NCBI GenBank assembly: GCA_000310025.1
Contig: FN649749.1
Location: forward strand, 1,589,398 to 1,653,397
DNA from: Ectocarpus siliculosus
Lineage: Eukaryota; Sar; Phaeophyceae; Ectocarpales; Ectocarpaceae
Reading direction: 5' to 3'
Length of the DNA: 64,000 nt
Below are positions 10,485 through 24,282 of the stretch, piece by piece. How positions within the stretch are numbered: the stretch's first letter is position 1; every line of letters starts with the position of its first letter. The position numbers and the translations under genes were made by a program. The notes under the pieces are model-generated. The model had not been told where the DNA came from. It saw nothing but the letters and a program-made list of their open reading frames with translations, and searched no databases.

Positions 10485-12165
10485 ACACTTTGGGCCTGGG
10501 TACACCCAGCCCAAAGGGTTACTTGTGGCGAGGCCCTCCTGCAGGCGCAGGAGGCCTCACCCAACCAAATCCAATACTTACATTGAATGATCTGGGTAAG
10601 GGATAAGAATACAACAGAAAAACGTATCGAGAGCAGTCACAGAAGGAAACGCATCTTGTACAGCGTAACGAGACGGGACGAGAGGGGTAGGAGACGTAGC
10701 GCGAGCCCCGTACAGTAGTACCGTAAGGATGCGAAGGTAAGCACAGGGCCGGGGAGAGATGGTACAGGCCGGAATCATCGGGTTCAGCAGCGGCTGAGCG
10801 TGAGATATGAAATGACAACAAACGTGGGAGCCAGCGGTGGAAACGCACAGCAGGCATCAACACAGGTAGGTACAGTAGCAGCACTCACTTTAGGGATAGG
10901 GGTTCGGTGCCACCGCTTGCCAGTAGCAGCAGCAGTAGTCGCGTGCGAGTTCCGTCCCCATAGGGCTGAGAACTGGGCCAGCAGTTGGGATGTTTTTGCT
11001 TTGGGGCGGATCAACAGAGCAAGCACCACGGCTGTGCGGTCGAATAAAAACCAAGAGGACAAGAGGACCGGACCATCCGCTGGAGTTTTGGAGTTGTGCG
11101 GCGTCAACCGAAATGGCAGTTACATACAGCAGTTGCAGGTCGGGGATAGTGAACTAGTGCTGTGTAAAGTTTCCTCCCGGTACTGCTGTAACAGGTCTAT
11201 TGTTCTATTGCTGTTGCAACACATCTTGAGCTTGTACCAGTGTATGTGGTGTGCTGTGCGGTACAGCATATGGTCCGTATGGACTCCTCGTCGGGCTATT
11301 TTTCAAGCCGTGGATGATTCCGAGAGAGTTCCGGTGGGGCAAGGGTTATTCATTCTGGTCGTAGAATTAGTCCGATGACCATACTGTACCACACCAAATG
11401 CGTGTATTCGTCTCATTAATTCAGGCGCCAGAAAACGCACGTCTCTATGTATCTACACAGACAGGCAAAACATTTTTGGCGACACATACTGATTGCTGGA
11501 AAAGGGCCACCGAGGTCCACTTTTTTTCTTGTGGGGTTGCGTTGTCGGGGAGTTATCATTTTTGTCCACAGAAGATTTTATGGCAATCCCGACGACAGAC
11601 GGTCGTTTGGTATCTCGTGCTTCCGTTCCCCACGACCCCCACCATGCACACACATCTCTCACTTCCCACCCAGCCTCCGATTACAACCTCTACATTTGCT
11701 GTGGAGCGCGGGCAGTCACCGTCATCGCCACCAGCCCAGGATATTGTAAAACCGATCGCCTGCTCCAGACGCCGCAACAACACCTGTAAGCACGACGTGG
11801 GACGCATACATGTCCAACTATGGAGTTGTTTGTAACTGTTGTTGTGTATACCTGATGCGACCATACTGCAGCTGTACATGAACACGACATTAGCCCTCTT
11901 TCGTTGCATGTCGGAAAGTGCGCGCTGCATAATTCAACCCAGAACGCTCTGGCTGCCAGTGCGCGCCCATCGTCTCACGTTGCGGCTACTTGGTTGGTCG
12001 GCGTACATGCCGATACGGGAAAAATTCACGAAAGCTTTGGGTGAGTCTCACTTCAATGCAGACCTAAGCCGATGGTCACAAGAGGAATCGCAAAATAATG
12101 AAGGTTGGGCGACCGTCGGCCCCCACAGGAGGTCTCACCAAATCTAATACTTACTGTAAGTGATG
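10485..12165. repeat. Pair of direct repeats ~1.6 kb apart; no gene recognised between them
   Basis: CAGGAGGCCTCACCCAACCA followed by AATCCAATACTTAC near 10.55 kb matches CAGGAGGTCTCACC followed by AAATCTAATACTTAC near 12.13 kb. The interval between is rich in short GTACAGTA-type words and has no recognisable reverse transcriptase, integrase or transposase. A solo-LTR-like or other old insertion is possible but unproven. Confidence 0.3.
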
Positions 12166-12685
12166 TGACATCAAATAATCTACGAGGAAGAGAACACCAT
12201 AGGAATTCATCTCGTGTGAGGCAGAGAAATGCCCGCCCACTCGCCCCTATGAATCACCATTGTTGATGCAATGGTCTTCTGGGATTTTAACACAGACAGG
12301 TTCATACCCCAGAGTGTACAAATGACCCTTGGTGCTGTCTTGCGGACGCTAGCCGGCGCTGCGGTAAAGGCTCCCAACAAATACGCGCTTCCGCAGACAC
12401 ACATATGTGAAACAACATCAGCATTTAAACGTTCCAGTCTCACATCATTTACAGTACATAGTAATACCAGGCGCCGAGATCGCCGGCCTGTGGTAATCCA
12501 CGGTAGCATTGCTCTGTCCCGATCGGAGAATTTTCGGGACGGTGTGCGCCCACAAGAAACAACCACCAGAGCCAGAGTGACTTGGAATAACTCAATCCGC
12601 CATCCATGAACCCCGTTCCGTGTTACTCCGCGTCGCGCTTACATGACGCCAACGGGTGTCTTCAACTCGATATACGGCAGACAAG

Positions 12686-15600
12686 ATGTTGGCTGAGCCG
12701 AAGCATCTTCTCGCCGCCATGATGGCCGTCCTGTCCATCGGCCACGCGTCTGGCCAGTGTGCCAGTGCGCTCTACGTGTTCTGGGGTCCGTGTGCCAACT
12801 CGACGTGTGAATCGGCTCAGCTGTATTTCCCGATCCAATGGGAGGCAGACGTGAGTGGTGGGATGCATGAATCACAACGCGACATGCGTTAACTCGGTGG
12901 CGTGACAGCTATAGTATAGTCTATTCTGCGCGAGTAGAATAAAGAGGAGCTATGTAGAGCGCACGCTGAGAAACTCTTGGGTTCTTCAACTCGCTAGAGC
13001 ACGCGCCATCCGTCATGCGTTGATACGTACGACAGAATTCATTCGCCCCTTTCGCCTGACGTTGCCAGAATGTTCAACTGGAACACTCACGCGTTCCTGT
13101 CGTTGCCCCCTGCTTGGTGTGTGACTTCGACCTGTGCAGTGCGTTGCGTCCAACCCGATCGTGACAGTCGATTTCACGGCACCTATCGTGAACAGCGGTG
13201 TTGCCTCGGCCACTGTCGAGGGCAACTCGACCACCGTGTACGGCGAGGTGTCGGATGATCAGATGAGCGTCACGTTCGGCATGGGCGAGTCTGGTGTAGA
13301 TCCAAGCTCCTACGATTCAGGTTGGTCCGGGTTTCTGGTTAGTCTCGACAATTGCGACACCTCCTACACCTGGAGCGACAACTTCTTCGAGGTGTCCTAC
13401 GTCGACGACGAGCAAAACACGATCGACCTGTCCGCCTTTGAAGACCCTGACATCGAGATTCCTGACACCGGGATATGTCGTGAGTACGGTTCAGGGGATG
13501 GTGCCAACTCAAACACTGAGTAAGAAACGAATAGGTCGTCTCCAATGCCATTGTTGTTACACTGCTCGAACATGACTTCCTGATCGAAGAGGGGGGGGGG
13601 AGAGGTTGCGCTGCCGATGGGAAGGGGGTCGACTGTATTGTGTACTAGCCGTTCCATAGTTCACCGTCTGTGCCTGCAACGTCGATGACGGCAACATTTT
13701 ATGAACGAAACATCGACCTGTAGGGTAGTCTGCCACCTCCCCACTTCAGATGGACATGCCCTTGTCGTTCCATTCTTCTCCTGTCCTGGCAGCCACTCCT
13801 AGCCCGGTCACGCCGTCTCCAGCCGCACTAGCACCTGTCACCAACGCTGCTGCTAGCCCCACGGAAGCAGGCTCCTCGCTCGCACTCGGGTGCTACGAGG
13901 ATGACCCCGAAGACCGTATCATGGACAACCTCGCTCTTTCCGACTCGTCCATGACAACCGAGGTGAATAGATGTCAGAAGATGCTATTTGGTCCCACTCC
14001 GACATTTGGTCGCATGTTTCTTGGGTTGTGTCAAGACGATCAATTACAAAGGCATTCCAGAACCTTTGCTCATCGACACGGCATATGGGTGACGGTGTCC
14101 TCCTAGCAAGACCGTGAAGAATCTGCCATCACGTTGGAAATTGAGCCCTCCCAAGGTCTGGGGTAAAAGCCAGCATTGCACGTAGACGAGGGCGGGGGTG
14201 TTGTTCCTGTTGACCTTGTGCAGGCATTCGAAAATGCCACCACGCAGGTGTTTCGCTGTTGCTGGTCGTAAACAAACGCTCCGCGTGTCCACGTCAATCA
14301 CTCGCTCACATCCCCGCATGCGGCGTAGGAGACCGGCTTCATGTGAGATTGTTACGGGAACGCATATGTCGCTATCCTGGGTCTCATGACGTTGTCTGAC
14401 TGAGACAATTGCGCTTATTAAGCATAAAGGATCATCTCTACGGTCTACATGAACATCTGAATTTGGACATTGTGCACCCCTACACTCGTTGAGCTGGCGC
14501 GTGAAACGTGTCCAAGGCTACCCCGATGATCCAGTCTTCTTCCATTCTGTCCGCAACGGGCTAAAATGCACGTCCGCTCGTTTGTTTTCCGCGTTCCTTC
14601 TCCTACTGGCCATATTGTACGGTGGCGTTATTCTAACATCAGCTGTGCGAGCTGACATGCGTCGGAAGCACCTACTTTGCCACACAATACCGACGAGAGG
14701 TGAGTTACGGCCGATAGCGTAGAGCCATGTGCTGAAAATGGTGAATGTTTCTAAGGCTTCGTTGTAGTGAGGTGGAGGCACAATGTTGAAATTGTTATTT
14801 CAGATCATCTTCTTCTCTCCCGACATTTCCGAAGGTTCTGTGCACACACCAATGCCCAAGGATCTTCTTACACGTTTTCTGTCCCGAGTGACGGTCGAGG
14901 TGTACCATTCTTGGTCCTCCACCCTTGGGCGCGTTCCGTGTTCTCTTTCACACACTACGACCACCGGGGCAAGGAAGCCAATACACAACGAGTTGTCGAG
15001 TAGAGTCCAAACCGGTTGTGAATGTACTTCAGTAGGAAAATAGTAACAATGGTGACAATGGCGAGGAGCGGGTACCGCCTAGAAAAGCAATAAAACCATG
15101 TTGAGACAGTTGGCCCCCGAACGTCGGAGAAGCGGGGTGAACTACATGGAATGTATTTCAGTCCTGTATCATGAGAGCTTGAAATCGAGCAATGTGTGTC
15201 ATGTTTCAAGTGCGTGTCGATGAACGAAGCGCTGAGGTCGAATTGGTGAATCGCCGTTGTTTTCGCGTTCCCGAAGACATCAGTCCCCACACGTGCTGTT
15301 TCATCAAGTCATGAACGAAAAGGGCTACAAGCTTCTTCTCGTCGGACTGGCGGTGTGTTCGAGCTTTCCTCGTCTCTACCGACACTAACTCTGTCGCCTC
15401 CGCCAACCAGTGGTCTCAACCAAACCCCCCACCCCGCTCTTCTGCTCACGTTACCTCCACCAAATACCACGAACACGTGCACAGTGCTGGTGCGGTTCGG
15501 CTGATGCGGACTACGCTCTACACGGGGAGTCCACCGGCTGCACCTACGCCTGCTCAGGGGACACTTCTCAAACGTGCGGCGGGTTCAACGCCGCCAACGT

Positions 15601-18600
15601 CTACCTCTACCCGGATGACAGCACTCCCAGCCCCACTCCTAGCCCCATTCAAGAAGGCCCCTCTCCTGCACTTGGGTGCTACGCGGATGACCCCGAAGAC
15701 CGTATCATGGACGACCTCGTTCTTTCCGACTCCTCCATGACAACCGAGGTGAGTAAGATGTTGGAGGATCTTGTATAGTCCCACTCCGTATAGTAGTCGG
15801 TTGTATCTTGGTTTGTGCAACGACGAAGAAATGTACAGGCATGCCGCGTCATGCTCAAATGACATCCCAAGATGCGGTCATCACGTCGATAATCGAACCG
15901 CTCGAGATTTCTCGTTATAAGGGGTAACGACACGCCAAGTAGACATAGGTCAGGTTTTTCCAGTCGGACGGTTTCCACGTTTCGACTGGTAGGTATTTTG
16001 CAGGTGCTGGTCGTGAGCGAAACGCTCCGTTTTCACCACTCACGTACATCCCGGCATACGTGGTAGAGAGACTGAGATCATGTGAGATTGTTACGGGAAC
16101 GTCCAGTCTCTGCATGTATTGCCTTGGGTCTCATAATGTTGGGTGACGGAGAGAAAATGGGCACAACGGCAGGCAGAAAAAAGACCAGCTCCATTGTCCT
16201 ACATGAAGACGCTTATTTACTCATTGTGCGCCTCTAGTCGCTGAGACGGTGCATCAAACGTGTCTTACGCCATCACGTTGATCTATTGTTTTTCTGTCCT
16301 GTCTGCAACTTGCTGCACTTTCTTGTCCTCCTTGTCGTATTGTGCCGTGGCGTCAATCGGACATCAGCTGTGCGAGCTGACATGCGAAGGAAGCACCTAC
16401 TTCGCCACACAATACGGACGAGAGGTGAGTTACGGCCGATAGCGTAGAGTCATGCGCTGAAGCCATTTCGAAAGGTTTCGGCTAGTGACGAACGTTTCAG
16501 AAGCACACGTTGAAACTTCTGTAGAGAGGTGGTTTCTTATCGTCTTGTTCTCCTGCGATGTTTCCGAAGGCCCAGTAGACACACCAACAACCCGGAATGA
16601 GCGTCTTACACGTTTCATATTTCATATTTGGAGCGACGGTGGAGTCGTACCATTCTTGGTCCTCTGCCCTTTGCCGTGTTCCGTTTTCACGTTCTCAAAT
16701 TGGGACCAAGAACAGCCAATACACAAGAAGGTTCCGTGTAAAGTCTAGCACGGTTGTCGATGTGGAAAAAGAGAAACGACGGCGACAGCGACAAGATGCG
16801 TGCATTACGTAGAACAGCAGTGAATACGATTGGAGACAGTTGGTCTCCAAACGCCATTTATATATAGTGGAGCATACGTTCAATCCTTCAACGTGAGAAA
16901 TTGAAACATCAACATCGGGCAACTTGGCCATGGTTCAACTGCATATCGGTGGACGAAGCGCTGAGAATCGCCTGTGTTCACGCGTTCCAAAGGTCTAGTC
17001 CCCACACACAATATTTTCAGAAGTCATCGAAAAGGACTACAAGGTTCTGTACGTTGAGCTGTTCTTGTGGTCGCACGTTCCTCGTTTCTACCGGAACCCA
17101 CTCGGGCGCCTCCGCCAACCTACGTTCTCGACCAAATCGCCCACCCCGCCCGTCTGTCAACGGAACCTCTACCTATTATCACGAACGCATGCACAGTGCT
17201 GGTGCGGTTCGGCTGGTGCGGACTACGCTCTACACGGGGAGTCCACCGACTGCACCTACGCCTGCTCCGGGGACACTGACCAAACGTGCGGCGGGTTCGA
17301 CGCCGCCAACGTCTACCGCTACCCGGATGACAGCACTCCCAGCCCCACTCCTAGCCCCACGGAAGCAGCATCCTTTGTCGCACTTGGGTGCTACGGGGAT
17401 GACCGTGAAGACCGCATCATGGACGAGCTCGTTCTTTCGGACCCCTCTATGACAACCGAGGTGATTCCAACGTCGTGGATTTTCGTTGATACCACTCGGT
17501 AATGTCTTGCAATCATTTCTTGGATTGTGTGAACAGGGAAAATGCAGAGGTATGCCTGCACCGTTGCTTATCGACACAGTGTACATGTGACGGTTTCTCC
17601 AAAAAACGGCCCCCAAGATGCGGACATAACGTCGGACGGTTCTCGCTAGTTGAGGTAAATGCATCAGTAGACTAGGGCCGGCGTTGCTGCTGACCTTCTT
17701 GAAGTATAATAAACAGTTTCCACCTTCCGGCTGTTAGGTATTTTGCAGGTGCTGGTCGTAGGCAAAATGCTCCGCTTGTCGACGGTTGTCACTCATGCAC
17801 ATCCCCGCATCCGTCGTAGGAGACTGACTTCATGTGAGAGTGTTTTGGGTGTTTTGGGAACGCCCAGTCTCTGTATGGGTTGCCCTGGGTCTCATGATGC
17901 TGTGACACGCGCAAAAATGGCAGACAAGAACTAGCTCTGCCGTCCTTCATGAAGAGCCGTAGTTGCGCATTGTTCACGCCTATTTAGTCGCCGAGGCGGT
18001 GCGTGAAATGTGTCCCAAGCCATCCCGTTTATCAGTTTTTCCTCTCTCTCTACGACTACACTGCGCTCATGATGCACGTCCGCCGTGTGCTGTTTGATTG
18101 CTGCACTTCTCCTCCTTGCCGTATTGTACCGTGGCGACATTCTGACACCAGCTTTGCGAGCTGACATGCCTCGGAAGCACCTACTTCGCCACACAGTACG
18201 GAAGCGAGGTAAGTTAAGCCCGATAGCGTAGCGCCGTGCGTGAAACCTTATCGAAGGCTTCGTTTTGGGGACAAACGTTTCAGAATACGTTGAAACCGCT
18301 GTGCATGTGTGATTAAAATCACCTTGTTCTCCTGCGTTGCCGAAGGTTCAGTAGACACAAAATTTTCCAAGGAGCCTCTTACACGTTTCCGAAGAACGGT
18401 TGCCAATGTGGGAAAAGCGAACGGCGACAACCGCAAGCGGCAGGCACTGCACGGAGAGAGAAGTCAAGACATTTCAAGACATTGATCCCGAAATGCCCGG
18501 AGAGTGGGGTAAACATTGATGGAATACATGTCATGTATGGCATGTTTCAGGTGCATGTCGATGGACATAGTTCTGAAATTGTATAGATGAATCTCTGTTG

Positions 18601-21600
18601 TCTTCGCGTTCCCAAAGGCGCTGGTCCTAAGCGGGTTGTGTTGAAATTGTTTCGCAATATCTATCGAATAACAACAAACTTCTGCAAGTCGGGCTGGCCG
18701 TGTGGTCGAGCTTTCCTCGTCTCTACCAGCCCCTTGTGTCTGTTGCCTCTGCTCAACGCATTCTTGACCAGATCCCTCACCCTTACCACAACGAAAACAC
18801 GCACAGTGCTGGTGCGGGTCGGCTGGTGCCGACTACACTGTACACGGGGAGTCCACCGACTGCACATACGCCTGCTCAGGGGACGCTGACCAAATGTGCG
18901 GCGGGTACGACGCCGCCAACGTCTACCGGTACACGGCTGAGAGCACTCCCAGCCCCACTCCTAGCCCCACGGAAGCTGTTTCCTTCGTTGCTCTTGGGTG
19001 CTACGAGGATGACCCCGAAGACCGTATCATGGACGACCTCGTTCTTTCGGACGCCTCCATGACAACCGAGGTGATTGGAATATTGGAGGGTTTTGTTTGG
19101 TACCACACCGCATAGTAGTCGAATGCAACTTGGTTTGTGTGAAGGCGAAGAAATGCAGGTGCATGATCCCATGCACTTTTCTAACCGACACGGCGTACGT
19201 GCCACGGAAGTCTCCAAATGAGCCCCCTCAAGATGGGGTAATCACGTTGGGAATCGAACCTCCCATGGTATTGGCATCATTCCAAGTGGACGAGGGTCCG
19301 GGTTGCTGTTGACCTTCATTAGGTACCCCAAACAGTTCCACCTTTCGGCTGTTGGTGTTTTGCAGTTCCTGGCCGCAAGCAAAACGCTCTGTGTGTCCAC
19401 GGTAGTGACTCACTCACGTCCCCGTATGCATCATAGAATGCCGGTTTAACTTTAACGTGAGATTGTTATGGAAACGCATATGACAGTACCCTGGATCTCA
19501 TGATCTCACTAACATGACAAATGCTCGTCTTGAATGAAGGGCCGTAGTTGCACGGTGTACCCCTACGCCCGCTGATAGGGTACGTGAAACTTGTCAAAAG
19601 CCATCCCGTTGATCCGTTCTTCAATTTTCTCTGCAGCGTGCTGAAAACGCGCATCCGCTGGTTTTGGTTGCCCCATTTATTTCTCCTCCTTGCCGTAATG
19701 TGCCGTGGGTGTAACTCTGAAATCAGTTGTGCGAGCAAACATGCGTCGGGAGCATCTACTTCGCCACACAATATGGACGAGAGGTGAGTCAAGGCCGGTA
19801 GCGTAGAGGCGCGCAATGAAAAAGGTGGAATGTCGTTGTTTCGGTGACGAATGTTTCAGATGCACGGGTTGCAACCACTGTGCATGTGTGATTTCAGATC
19901 AACTTCTTCCCCTGCGACATTTCCGAAGGTTCAGCAGACACGCCAGTTCCTCAGGAGCCTGGAACACGTTTTCTATCTCGAGCGACGCTCGAGTGGTACC
20001 ATTCTTGGTCCTTCACCCTTTCGCGGGTTCTGCGTTCCGTGCACACATGGCGACCACCGGAGGAATAGCCCGTGAAGATAATTTGAGGCAGCAGTTTTGT
20101 CCCTAAATACGAGGGTAGTGGGGTATTTTTTCGCGACATATATGTCAATTCATGCCATCTCTCAATGATGTACATGGACGCAGCTCTGGGATCGTCTTGG
20201 CGAATCGCTACCAAGCAGGTGTTGATAGCAGGACTACACACTTGACATCGGGCTGGCCGGGCGGTTCGTGCGGTTAAGCTGTCCTTGTCTCCAACAACAG
20301 CCCCCCTGTGTCTGTTACCTTTGGATACAGCATTCTCGGCCAAACCTTCCTTCCCGCTCGTCTGTCCACGTCACCTCTACCTGAAAAATACAAAACGTGC
20401 ACAGTGTTGGTGCGGTTCGGTTGGTGCCGACTACACTGTACACGGGGAGTCCACCGACTGCACATACGCCTGCTCAGGGGACGCTGACCAAACGTGCGGC
20501 GGGTTCGACGCCGCCAACGTCTACCGCTATACGGATGACAGCACGCCCAGCCCCACTCCTACCCCCACGGAAGCAGCCCCCTTTGTCGCACTTGGGTGCT
20601 ACGGGGACGACCGCGAAGCCCGCATCATGGACGACCTCGTTCTTTCGGACTCCTCCATGACAACCGAGGTGATGACAACTTGAGGATATTGTTTGGTTGC
20701 ACTCTCGTCATAGATCGAATGGTTTAGGTTCTTAGAAAGACGACCAACAATCCGAGGTACGCCAATTGGGTTTTACCTGCGTGTCGACAGACGCACAACA
20801 TGTTCTTCATACCTTTTCTCGCAACATGGCATACTTAAGAGATGTTTTCGAACACCCCCCCGACATGCGGTCACCATGTCGGGACTCGAACCATAAAGTT
20901 CGACCTTGTTGGTTTCGGTAAACTCGGTGACCTTCACCTCCATCGGCGCTTGTGTACGTAGAATTCTGCCGTTACTGACCTTGTGTCACCCTACGCAACA
21001 AGTATTGTCCTGGGTCCACGGTGTCGTTCCTCGACACGCCCCGGATGATGTATGTAGTACTGCAACGCCGGCCCCCCGCGTCGGTATGGCTGTGCGTCGT
21101 TGTGTTTGGTGGCCGACCAATGTCTTGGATGCCAATAAAATGTAATGTGTTTTGTTTCTGTTCCTTGAGAGAATTTGTTCTCCGAAACCTGTTCGAGTGC
21201 CGTCGAGTTGTAAAACACCAGCCGGTTCCGACAGGACTTCTCCTGTTCCCTCGACACGTTGTCCAATGTACACGCCTTACGTGGTGCCTGCTTCTCTTGT
21301 CTCGCTGCGTCCCATTCAAAACCTCAAGTTCCTTTCTCTCTTCTCGTTGCCCCTTTCTTTCTTTACATGTTCGTGTGTCTGACATCAGCTGTGCGAGCTC
21401 ACATGCCTCGGTAGCACCTACTTCGCCACACAGTACGGGAGAGAGGTGAGTTCAGGCAGATTGCAGTGGCCTTTACGGCCATCCGCTTGGAATCTAGCCA
21501 GCTTGTACCATCTTTCGGGAGCCGCAGTGATGTTGTGCATCCTCTTGAGTATTGTTGCATTCGGTTGTACATCCTGTTTCCGCCGTAGGAACAATTGTCT

Positions 21601-22895
21601 TGCCGATTGTACCAGCGCGGCGTACGACTTGCCGCACATGAAGCATGAAAAAGAGGTGCCGATGGACGTGGTAGGCGTGAGAACCGTACAGCCTGTCATA
21701 TTTGCCTCATTTCGTTGATGAAACAAGCCCTATTGATGTGATAGAAGTATATGTGAGTGAGTTGCGGATCTTTCAACGAGGACCGCCACACCCAAGAGTG
21801 TTGTTGAAATCCCTGCACTAATGCACAAGGGTTCCGAGGTTCTACCCGTGCGACTCCCGTTACGGCCGAGCTTTCCTCGCCTCGACCAAAGACTAAGTTC
21901 CCGTTTGTCCGTTTGATTTTCTGTCTTCCTGTGTTTCCTCTGCCGAAACTCGCACGCACAGTGCTGGTGTGGTTCTGATGGTGCGGACTACGCTTTGCAC
22001 GGGGAGTCCACCGAATGCACCTACCCGTGCTCGGGGGACGCTGATCAATTGTGCGGCGGGTTTGACGCCGCCAACGTGTACCTTTTCACGGGCGAGACGT
22101 CGACATCGTCCCTCGTGGGATGTTACCAAGACGAATCGGATGCCCGCATCATGGAATTCGCGCTGACGGACACTTCTTCCATGACAATGGAGGTGGGCGC
22201 GGGTTTGGGTACCGATCGGTAGCTCTAGCAGTAGTCTTTTTGTGGTCAACGCTATATGTGCCGATTTCGCAAGACAAGCACGCGCCTATCTCTTTGAGGG
22301 AAGACTCAGGACCGTTTTTATTTCGGACAGTGAGTATTTGATCAAGTTTGCAGCAGTGAGAGATTTCGTTTCGATATCGATGACAGTTTTCCGCTCCTTC
22401 CGCCCGCTGTTGTTGGCATTTTCTAAAACGTTTCGTTTTGCAGATGTGCGAGGCAGAGTGCAGCGGCAACACGTACTTCGGCATGCAGTACGGGACGGAG
22501 GTGAGAGGTGGCCGCTTGCGAAACAGCCACGCCAATAATGAATTTCATGTACAGTACGCCATTCTCTCACATCATATTTCTCGTTCCTCATCTTGGACAA
22601 CGTTTGGTGATGACTGCTTCTGTAAAGGCCTACCTATTATAGTACTCGTGGAGTCCCTCGTGCAGTATCATCGCTTGACCCAACTTGACAACGATCGACA
22701 AGGAAAATGACAGCGGAATGTTCGTTTTCTTGCGTCGTGTCTTTTGGCCATCAATCTCTCTAGTGCTTCTGCGGAGGAGAGTCAACCGACCTCTTGCAGC
22801 ATGGGGAGTCAACTGCTTGCGACTACGAGTGCCCGGGGGACTCGGAGCAAGTGTGCGGAGGATTCTACGCCATGAGCGTGTACTCCTACTCGTAA
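12686..22895 (+). CDS. Secreted protein with six tandem WSC domains (15 exons, 811 aa)
   Basis: WSC domains are cysteine-rich modules thought to bind carbohydrate. Exons: 12686-12850, 13140-13479, 13793-13962, 14643-14699, 15485-15748, 16368-16424, 17197-17460, 18152-18208, 18807-19070, 19727-19783, 20405-20668, 21389-21445, 21962-22192, 22444-22500, 22764-22895. All junctions are GT-AG except the last acceptor, which is TAG; phases agree throughout. The start ATG opens a hydrophobic signal peptide (LLAAMMAVLSIGHASG). Exon 2 is an unrecognised acidic 113-residue domain. Each WSC domain is split in three: GCYEDDPEDRIMD at an exon 3' end, LCELTC..STYF on a 57-nt exon, then CWCG...CTYAC...TCGG at the start of the next exon, joined by a PSPTPSPTEA linker. 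Eight cysteines per domain are kept. No C-terminal membrane segment is seen, so it is probably secreted to the wall. Confidence 0.85.
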
Positions 22896-24282
22896 TAAGA
22901 TCCCACCACGAATTTTCGTGTCCTAGATTCGCGTCAGAGATTGGTGCTCTAGAGTATTGTGTACCAAGTTGCGGCCGAGACAATGGCAACACCCCTCCGA
23001 TACATTTCGTGGGGGAGACAGAGGAGACGGTCGAAAACGTCGCAGACGCCAGAAACGATATGTATTTTCGGTTCCAAAGTTCGTTGTCAGCAACGTTGGT
23101 GTACCCCGCCAAATCTTTGCATCGCTCAACGTCAATTGTGGTCATGGGATCAAAGGTGGCATGTTGCCTGGGTGTGATGGCTTGATCGGCCGCCTATTGT
23201 AACTACGGTAGCACTCGGTTTATGAACGTGAGGGTTCAACCTTCTCGAAAGAACTCGAACCCCACCCTAGAATAAGCCCTAGTCTACGTCGCCCCCGTTG
23301 GTGTGCCCACGGTGGGGAAAGGAGCGATCCTGGTGGCGGTGCGTTCTTTCCCCCCTCCAGGATCTGGTCACTATTGATGAAAGGCTAAAGTGCTCGGCGT
23401 GGTTGTACTTCTCTACACGAAGAAGCGGGATTCTTACGGGCCGTGATTGTAGCTCTAATCTTCCCATCATGCAACGGGGTAGCATATTTCTACTGGTCGC
23501 CGTTGGCGAACTGACCGACTGAGTGGTTGCCATCCGGCGTTGGCGTTGATGTTTGTTTTGGTTGCGGTTGTAGTTAACCTTGTATGTTTCTCTCCAGTGC
23601 ATGCCGTGGGACTCGTGGTCCAGATTGGAACTAGACTACGCCACGAGATCCATAGACTAGTTGGTGTAAGGTTTTGACGTGATGACGGAAGACAATGCTG
23701 GATTGATGAAGTCATGTTCGTTTCTGCCTACTCTTCTTGGATATATTTGTTCTCCTTTCGAGGAAGATATACTGTATAGTGCAGGTAGGATATAACCTTC
23801 ATTTCGTACATAGATGCGTTATAGTCGCGATCTGGTTATATCTATGACTACACATCGCTTGGCAACAGGAGTAAAAACATGTTTCTTTCTGGGTATGGGT
23901 TTGTGCAGCATTCATATTTCGAGGGTTGTACATGGAGGAGGGGTGGCCAGTATTCAGATTTGGCCCGTAGATCTAGCGCAGAGTGATTTCACGCGAGACG
24001 AGAAACGGATGGACGTAGGTATATATTCTACAGTAGCCGATGGGTTAGTCTACTGTATGCGTATACGATAGAGATCGTTTCAGCGCGTCCCCGTTGCTCT
24101 TCTTCTATCCCGGTTTTCTGCAAACGAACGACGCAAGCCCTGTTCAGTAAACTTATTTTTACATCTTATTCTTGACAACACCAATACTGGAGCACGCGCG
24201 ACCTGACTCTGGTCTGAGTGTACATGTTGTACATGCACGAAAAATACAAGACATCGAACACGAAAAGTATGAAAACTTGGTA
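22896..24282. other. No gene recognised
   Basis: The stretch between the WSC gene and the dispersed repeat has no convincing exon; only short open frames without domain features were seen. Confidence 0.5.
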
